NCBI GenBank assembly: GCA_015680685.1
Contig: MNCI01006000.1
Location: 451,974-515,973, forward strand
Direction of reading: 5' to 3'
Length of the DNA stretch: 64,000 nucleotides
From: Gnetum montanum
Taxonomy: Eukaryota; Streptophyta; Gnetopsida; Gnetales; Gnetaceae
Shown here: positions 58,301 through 64,000 of the stretch, piece by piece
Position numbering within the stretch: position 1 is the first letter of the stretch
How the letters are laid out: every line of letters begins with the position of its first letter
Translations under genes and position numbers: made by a program
Notes under the pieces: generated by a model
What the model saw: the letters and a program-made list of their open reading frames with translations, nothing else
What the model was told of the DNA's origin: nothing
Database searches by the model: none

Positions 58301-58942
58301 CATAAACCCCTCTCACACATAGTCTTGTTAACTCTTTGTAAGTTCTTGGTTGATTTACAAGACCATTTAGGGAACCTCATTTCCATTTTCTAGCATAGCC
58401 CTTGTATGAACTTAAGGTTAGGCTATATGCCCACTAACCTCTTGGTGTTCCAGTCATCAACATTTTTGGTCGTCACACCCCTTCTAATGTTAACTATGCT
58501 CAAGCCCATTTTGGTTGGTATTTTGCTTCATTTTCTCTATTTCTTTTCATTTTCCACACTTTATTTACATTTTTCACTATTTTTACTACATAGAAATGCT
58601 TAAATTGTGCTCAGGTGGTAGCCCTTATAAGTTGACACTATCCACCTCACTGAAACTCTTTACTATGCTTGCCCCCTTTAGCACTTGTAACTACGCTCGA
58701 CCCTACTGACACTGCAAACACTACAAGTACTATAAAAACTACTTATACCCTTAGCACAATCTTGAATTAGCATCATATCTAACCATTTTACATCCCTATT
58801 ACATCCAGTAAGTCCTTGTTCAATTGACCAGACCATCTAAGGTGCCCCACCTCTACCTCCAAAAGGCCCTCATGCAGATTCAAGGTTAGGTTGTGCACCC
58901 ATGAACCTTAGTGTTCTAGCTACTAATGTTTTTGATTATTAT
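55350..58942 (+). mobile_element. Element E 5' LTR, unusually long or duplicated
   Basis: It starts TGAAACACCAT at 55350, like the sense-strand starts of the B and C LTRs (TGAAACACC), directly within D's RNase H; the preceding 5 bp are AACCA. Its end is aligned with element C: AATGTTTTTGATTATTATAA to about 58942, then TAGTATTAGAAAGGGCT, a decayed primer binding site. An earlier similar end (AACATTTTTGGTCGTCACA) stops at 58477. Two TATA boxes in like context occur (56273-56280 and 57785-57792). Much of 55400-57700 is decayed AGCGTAGCTAGTGTAGC and GAGCATAGTT repeats. The 3' LTR is outside the window. Confidence 0.6.
57785..57792 (+). promoter_or_regulatory. TATA box in element E LTR
   Basis: TATAAATA in CTAACCCTAGCCCTATAAATACCCCTGC; a near copy, CTAACCCTAAGCCTATAAATACTTG, is at 56273-56280. 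Both point toward E's gag. Confidence 0.55.
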
Positions 58943-59437
58943 AATTTCTAGTATTAGAAAGGGCTAAACCAATTTTTTAGACTCTGTTGTGATTGTCTCA
59001 TGTGCTCTCTGGATCATAGTTGCTAGCTTTGGGCCAGTGTAGACCATAATACTTCTATGGACCTACTATGTGTGCAACAATAGTTGGATCTTAGGCAAGC
59101 ATAGGCATTGTCTACTAACATGTTGATGTAGATTAGACCCCATAGTCAGTCCCCTTGGAACCCTACATAGCAATCAAAATCACACTCATTCCCACTACCT
59201 ACTAAAAATGTATCGTTTTTAGTTGAATCATAGTCGAATCTAGCGTAGCTAGCATATTCCTCACTCTATCATGGAGAGCATAGTTAGCATAGTCCACTCT
59301 CCATCATGTAGAGCATAGTCAATGGTGTTAGCTTGGATAGGATCAGTTTCAGCATTTTCCACAGTATTTTATGACCCACAACCCTTGTAGTCCCCTCTTA
59401 CAACTTGATCTACTTCCATGAACTTGATCAACCTTTG
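58943..59437 (+). other. Element E leader
   Basis: A decayed primer binding site (TAGTATTAGAAAGGGCT, about 58949-58965, beside TGGCGCTAGAAGGAGGGCC in A and B), followed by a leader with AGCGTAGCTAGCATA and GAGCATAGTTAGCATAGTC units, the CG-depleted equivalent of the GCGTA leader repeats of A and B. Confidence 0.5.
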
Positions 59438-61660
59438 ATGTCAATGTCAAACACACTCGACATGTTACCAATCCAATATTTGACAAGGATTGATGACCCT
59501 GGGAATCTTGTAATGGTAGGACCAAGGCAATCACTTAGGTTATGTGGTCAAGACCTAGCATATGCCGCACTAAGTAATTAGTGGAACTTCATATGCGTGA
59601 AGATTCAAGTAAGATTATCCATAGATCACTTTGACATGGAGGAAAAATGAAACTATGAGCTAATCCACCAAGATGGAATGGAGTATATTCCCTCCCTATT
59701 TGATATCATCTTTCTCACAAATCCCTACCATTAGTTGTTAGCCCAACTCATCCAAGCAAGTGAGTGCAACATAGGAATGGACTACAAGGACATCCTACAA
59801 GAGAAAGAGGATGATTTTGAAGCTCACTCCAAGAATGAGGGCTCCTTCTACGCCATCTTCCAATGAGTGATCCTTAGTATGGCTCCTCCTTGGTCTAGCT
59901 CACTGATTCTCTTCAAGATGGTCATAGCATCAACATCACCTTCCTACTTTCCAAGCCTAGGTTAATGCCTATAATAGCAACACATTAGACACAACACAAA
60001 AATTATGAGGCAAAAACTCCCCTTGAATTTCTCTTCATGGGATTATTACAAATCATTCAACCATCTCTACCCATAGTAACTATATCATCTTAACTATACA
60101 TCCATGCAGGGCTTGTCTCTAGGCCCTAAATGACTTAGGCACCCTACGTCTTGCCTATTTCATCAGTGCCCCCATTGTTGACCCAACCCATGAGTGTGTT
60201 GCTTGTCCTAATCACCATCCCTATAGCACGGCCAACACATCAAGCACATTGCATGATTTTGCAACCCACAACCAAGCCATGGACCACATAACTAGTTCAA
60301 TAGCAGATAACATAGTTAGCATAGCTAGCTGGAGCATCTCAAAGCTTAAACTAGGCATTTCAAATGATCTAAATCTTGATAGAAGAGGTGAAGTGACTCA
60401 ATGCTACCTCCTCCAAAACTATTAAAGTGGTGGAATTATACTAAGATGATCCTATAAGTCCTATGGTTTTGCCTCTATCTCTTCCATTTAAAGTCTCACT
60501 ACCTTAATTCACCAAATAAAATAGTGAGGGAGATCCTAATTTGCATCTAGTCACATTTAGATTAGAGTTCCTACTATTGCAAGCATGGCTTCATGCCATC
60601 ATGTGCATGTTCACCATGTCATTAATTGGAAAAGCATTAAATTGGTACCATGCACTATCCAAAGGCTCTATCTCCTCTTTGGATGACTTCTTGAGCTAAT
60701 TTGTAACATGCTTCAAATACAAATTGAAGATAGAGACAACCTTAGACCAACTAATTCAAGTCAAATAGGGCCACCTAGAGCCCATGTAGAACTTCATTTA
60801 ATATTGGAGTGCCTCACTAAATGAAATACGAGAGCCAATAGCTAAAGCACATCTCTTAGTTATTTTCAAGGATGTAGTCAATGACTTTATACAGTCAAAA
60901 CTATATTACCTAGGCCCACAATCCCTAAGCCAAGCCTTTACTTAGACCAAAAGCATAGAAGATGCAACAGAAGCTAGCAAGGACCCAGCCTATGTGGCCT
61001 ACAAGAATCAACATGCAAGGAGAGAAAAAGATAAGGGAAAGAAGAATGTGATAGTGGCAACTATAGCCAAAGAAGATAAAGCAATGAATGAGAGGAAGAT
61101 GGCTAGGCAACCCAAAGCCCCAGCTAATAGCAAAGCTACTAGCTCTAGCACTAAGGCAATCAACTAGCCTACATCCTTGGTGAACATAGTGTAAGTTTTT
61201 CAAAGGTCCAACTTTTAGTGCAACGATCACTTTAAGTATATCCCATTGCCACTAAAGTCTTCAGAGCTGCTAGACCAACTGCTAAAGGTTGGACACATCC
61301 AATACAAACAAATGTTTAAGGATGCCTACAAAAACCATGATAGATACTGTGAGCTACTAAGAAATCCTACTTTGGTAGCACCAAATGAGCCCTCAGTCCC
61401 AAGACATTTTTGACTATATTGATTTTACCATTACCACTAGTTTCCTAGCCATAACATGGACTTTTTACAGCCTTGCAAGATGACCTACAAAGGATGATCA
61501 ACAAAGATGAGATGGTGATCGACACTACAGATCTGGTCAAACCTTAAAACCAGTCCATGAGGGTGTACAACGATCCTCTAAATGTAGATGATGTTGGCTA
61601 TGTCATAAATGATATTAGTGTTGATGACAATCTAGAATCAGTACAATAGAAGTTCATGGT
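59438..61660 (+). pseudogene. gag: Element E gag, decayed
   Basis: Gag in the plus orientation. An ATG at 59438 opens a frame with VMVGPRQSLRLCGQD and NFICVKIQVRLSIDHFDMEEK, then YELIHQDGMEYIPSLFDIIF, matching the N-terminal domain of A. The gag core is at 60590-61080 (IGKALNWYHALSKGSISSLDD, FVTCFKYKLKIETTLDQLIQ, LYYLGPQSLSQAF and DPAYVAYKNQHARREKDKGKK). LKSSELLDQLLKVGHIQYKQ follows near 61255. The zinc-knuckle region near 61420 is heavily mutated. In-frame stops are frequent, mostly TAG or TAA where paralogues have Q or W. Confidence 0.82.
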
Positions 61661-62244
61661 CTAGGTTCCCTCAGGTAGTGTAAGGATTTCATCAGCCCCC
61701 TTTCCTTATTAGAGTGCCATCTCAAGTACTGACAACATCCTTCATAGTTGGGATCCCCCTACAAGTTGCATCAACAACAACCATTCAGCCACACTTTGTC
61801 ATCAGAGTGCCACAACATGTTAGCCCTTCACCTATCCAAAGCCTAGTAGTAGCCAATGCATTGGTCCCTTTCTTTCCAAAGGAAAACCTCGTTAGAAACA
61901 TTGGAAGGCTCCTAAGGTGACAACAAAATACACCCAATGAATTTCTTGTAAAGAAAATGATTAGACAGCATCAAGAACAAAGAGTGCTATGTCCACCAAA
62001 ATTAGTTACTATATGTGCAGTTCCTATGGCCAAAACAACTAAAGAGGCCACAATGAGAAAATTACAAGGGAGTACTAAGGCCTCTAAGCAAGCAAATCAA
62101 ATGAAGCCTAAGTCGCCTCCATGAGAAATCCATCTTTTAGGCCACATAGAAGAAGTCAAGGCAAAAAAAAACATGGATAATGGCAAGGACTTCATGGATG
62201 CATTAGCCCAAGTCAAACAAGCACTTAAATAGAAAAATACAACA
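61661..62244 (+). pseudogene. Element E Gag-protease linker
   Basis: A proline-rich linker with PHFVIRVPQHVSPSPIQSL and SFIVGIPLQVAS, weaker versions of the P-[YF]-V-[VI]-R-V-P repeats of B and C, then a lysine-rich stretch reaching the protease. Confidence 0.5.
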
Positions 62245-63051
62245 TTGAGCTTGTACAACTTGATCATGACCTCATCTTCCCATTGCAAAGTATTCGTGTG
62301 GATGTTGACCTACATCGCTATAATGGAGAACATCCCTATAGATGAGACCTTCATGCATGTATTGATGTTGCCTCTTGCACCATTGGAATTGAGTTCCATA
62401 TCCATAGAATTTTGCGATAAATCAATCAAGGTCAATCTCAAGAGGGGAATGGTCATAATAGCTCCTATGTTTATTACCATACGCATTGGGCAATGCAAGA
62501 TTCATAGAGTGCATGTCAATGGAGTAGAAACAAATGTAATACCATACATCATCATGGATAAGCTAGGTCTCATAGATCAAATTAGGGTAACAAAAACCAC
62601 ATGCTTGAAATATCTCAACATGTCATGCATCATTTTCATGGACACTATTACTATAGCTTTTGTAGTAGGGGAGAAATTCCCCACCACTACCAAGTTCATT
62701 ATCTTAGAAGAGATGTTAGGCTTCAACTTGATATTGGGTAGACCTTGGTTGGCCCAAGTACAAGCCATCTCCTCTCCAATTCATCAAGAGATCTACCTCC
62801 CATACGAAGGTGATGCAGTTATTATCCATGGTGATAACACCATTCCCTTAGCCATCAACAACATAGACATGCAGCAAGGGTTAGAGGTTAAGTTTCCTGA
62901 TGACATATGCATGCTAAAGAATGAGACACATGAAGCAAATACAACTGAAAGAGCAGTAGCAGCTAGTAACCTCTTGGAGGATACCCTTTGGGTAGAATTT
63001 CCCTTTGACGTAGTAAGCAAAGATCAAGGGGATACCCTAAATACCTCATAA
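62245..63051 (+). pseudogene. pro: Element E aspartic protease
   Basis: A 268-codon open frame, the longest in the window. It shows MLTYIAIMENIPIDETFMHV, APMFITIRIGQCKIHRVHV, then HVNGVETNVIPYIIMDKLGL in place of B's HVDDGATTNVVPY, and GFNLILGRPWLAQVQAISSP. The catalytic Asp is changed and one residue is missing, so it is dead despite the open frame. The C-terminal LWVEFPFDVVSKDQGD aligns with B's PWAELPFNVINKGD. It ends at a TAA just before the spacer repeats. Confidence 0.85.
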
Positions 63052-63409
63052 CCCACACTAGGTTAGGAAGCAACTCATGACTAAGGTATCCCCTTAGTCC
63101 AAGAGATGCTAGGTGTTTATCCACTATTCACTTCTATGCACCCTATATTTTACTTTTTGGTTATGTTGCATTTGTTTTGCATTAAAATATCATTGTAATA
63201 TGTTATTTGCATTTAGCTTAATTGCTCAAATTATGCATCATTTCACTTATTTTATGCATTTATTTACTTATTTTATTCATTCATCTACTTCGTTTATGCA
63301 TTTTCCCACTTAGTTTACACTTCCATAGTTATTACTTTAATGTATGAAAAACATTAAAAATGTGTAAAAATCATAAAAGCAAAAATCACAAAAAAAAGAG
63401 AGATAGCAA

Positions 63410-63740
63410 TATGCAGCCTGGAATGACTTGAAATTATTGATGTGGCTTGGAATGGCCTTAAACTATTTCCATAGCCTAGAATGGCCTTAAACTATTGTCG
63501 TAGCCTATAATGGCATTAAACTATCGCTATGGCTTGGAATGGCCTAAAACTATTGGTATGGCCCAAAATGGTCTTAAACTATTTCCATGACCTAGAATGG
63601 CCTTAAAACTATCTCTATGGCTCATAATGGACTTAAAATATTACCATGATCTAAAATGGCCTTAAACTATCACAACAACTCATAATGGCCCTAAACTATA
63701 ATCTTGGCCCACTACGACCTAAAACTAGCAAGTTGTACTA
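63410..63740. repeat. Protease-side spacer-border repeats of element E
   Basis: GCCTAGAATGGCCTTAAACTATTGTCGTA and variants repeat about every 36-38 bp; this is the reverse complement of TAGTTTAAGGCCATTYTRGGC. The position, just after the protease, is the same as in B and C. Confidence 0.85.
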
Positions 63741-64000
63741 CCTTTAACTTTTTAGCAATGGATTGCTATGGCCTTAGACTGATAACACATGGTCTAAAAT
63801 AGCTGAAAACTAGCATCAACCCTCCTACTATGGCCTCAAACTAGCATGGGACCTATCAAGGTCTTAAACTGACGATAGACTTGCTATGGCTCTTAATGAC
63901 CTAGTATCACTATGGCTCGCAATGGCCTAGACTCGCTATGGCTTGCAATGGCCTAGTATCACTATCGTTGCATAAATATAGGCTAGCATAACACATCTTT
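63741..64000. other. Continuation of element E spacer
   Basis: Decayed AAACTAGCATGGACCTATCAAGG and CTATGGCTCGCAATGGCCTAGTATCA repeats. An antisense gene on the minus strand would be expected beyond the right edge. Confidence 0.5.

Overview
This window looks like heterochromatic nuclear DNA from a seed plant. It is almost entirely giant Ty3/Gypsy LTR retrotransposons of the Tat lineage (Ogre/Tat-like), nested in one another. The evidence is Tat-type reverse transcriptase (PWGTFCY.MMPFGLKNAGATYQRAM-type motifs), a second archaeal-type RNase H after the normal one, a D,D35E integrase, 18-kb element lengths, and spliceosomal introns. A gymnosperm would fit the element size, but the sequence does not prove it. 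I found no intact host gene, tRNA, rRNA or CRISPR. Ns at 36870, 37076-37083 and 40823 mark an unfinished assembly.

Layout. Element A (minus strand) enters from the left edge: gag 57-1951, primer binding site 2297-2315, 5' LTR 2321-3775. From 3776 to about 7319 lies old flanking DNA, with a possible LRR-like fragment next to A. Element D (plus strand) is the oldest recognisable element: its antisense gene is at 7320-7578 and 43822-46560, an array with a roughly 187-bp period is at 49.25-52.7 kb, and RT/RNase H lie at 53.46-55.35 kb. Element C (minus strand, 7579-43821, LTRs of exactly 1456 bp each, target duplication GACCT/AACCT) is inserted in D's antisense gene. Element B (minus strand, 22940-41651, 18.7 kb, target duplication AGGGG on both sides) is inserted in C's gag. 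Element E (plus strand, LTR from 55350; gag 59438 to about 61660; protease 62245-63051) is inserted in D's second RNase H and runs off the right edge.

Element plan. B and C read, in their sense direction: LTR, primer binding site, leader, gag (N-terminal SLRLQ domain, Q/P-rich stretch, gag core, modified zinc knuckle, PYVVRVP-type repeat linker), protease, a 5-6 kb spacer, RT, RNase H, archaeal-type RNase H, integrase, tandem repeats, polypurine tract, LTR. The spacer between protease and RT carries on the opposite strand a gene of about eight exons, with matching intron positions and phases in B and C and recognisable peptide matches in D. It is flanked on both sides by TAGTTTAAGGCC-type short repeats and in B has a TATA box of its own. 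I could not assign its product to a known family with confidence. This spacer gene is the best candidate here for an undescribed system.

All copies are broken to some degree. Many stops look like C-to-T decay (CAA/CAG/CGA to TAA/TAG/TGA, TGG to TAG), and D and E are visibly CG-poor compared with A, B and C, which agrees with the nesting order.
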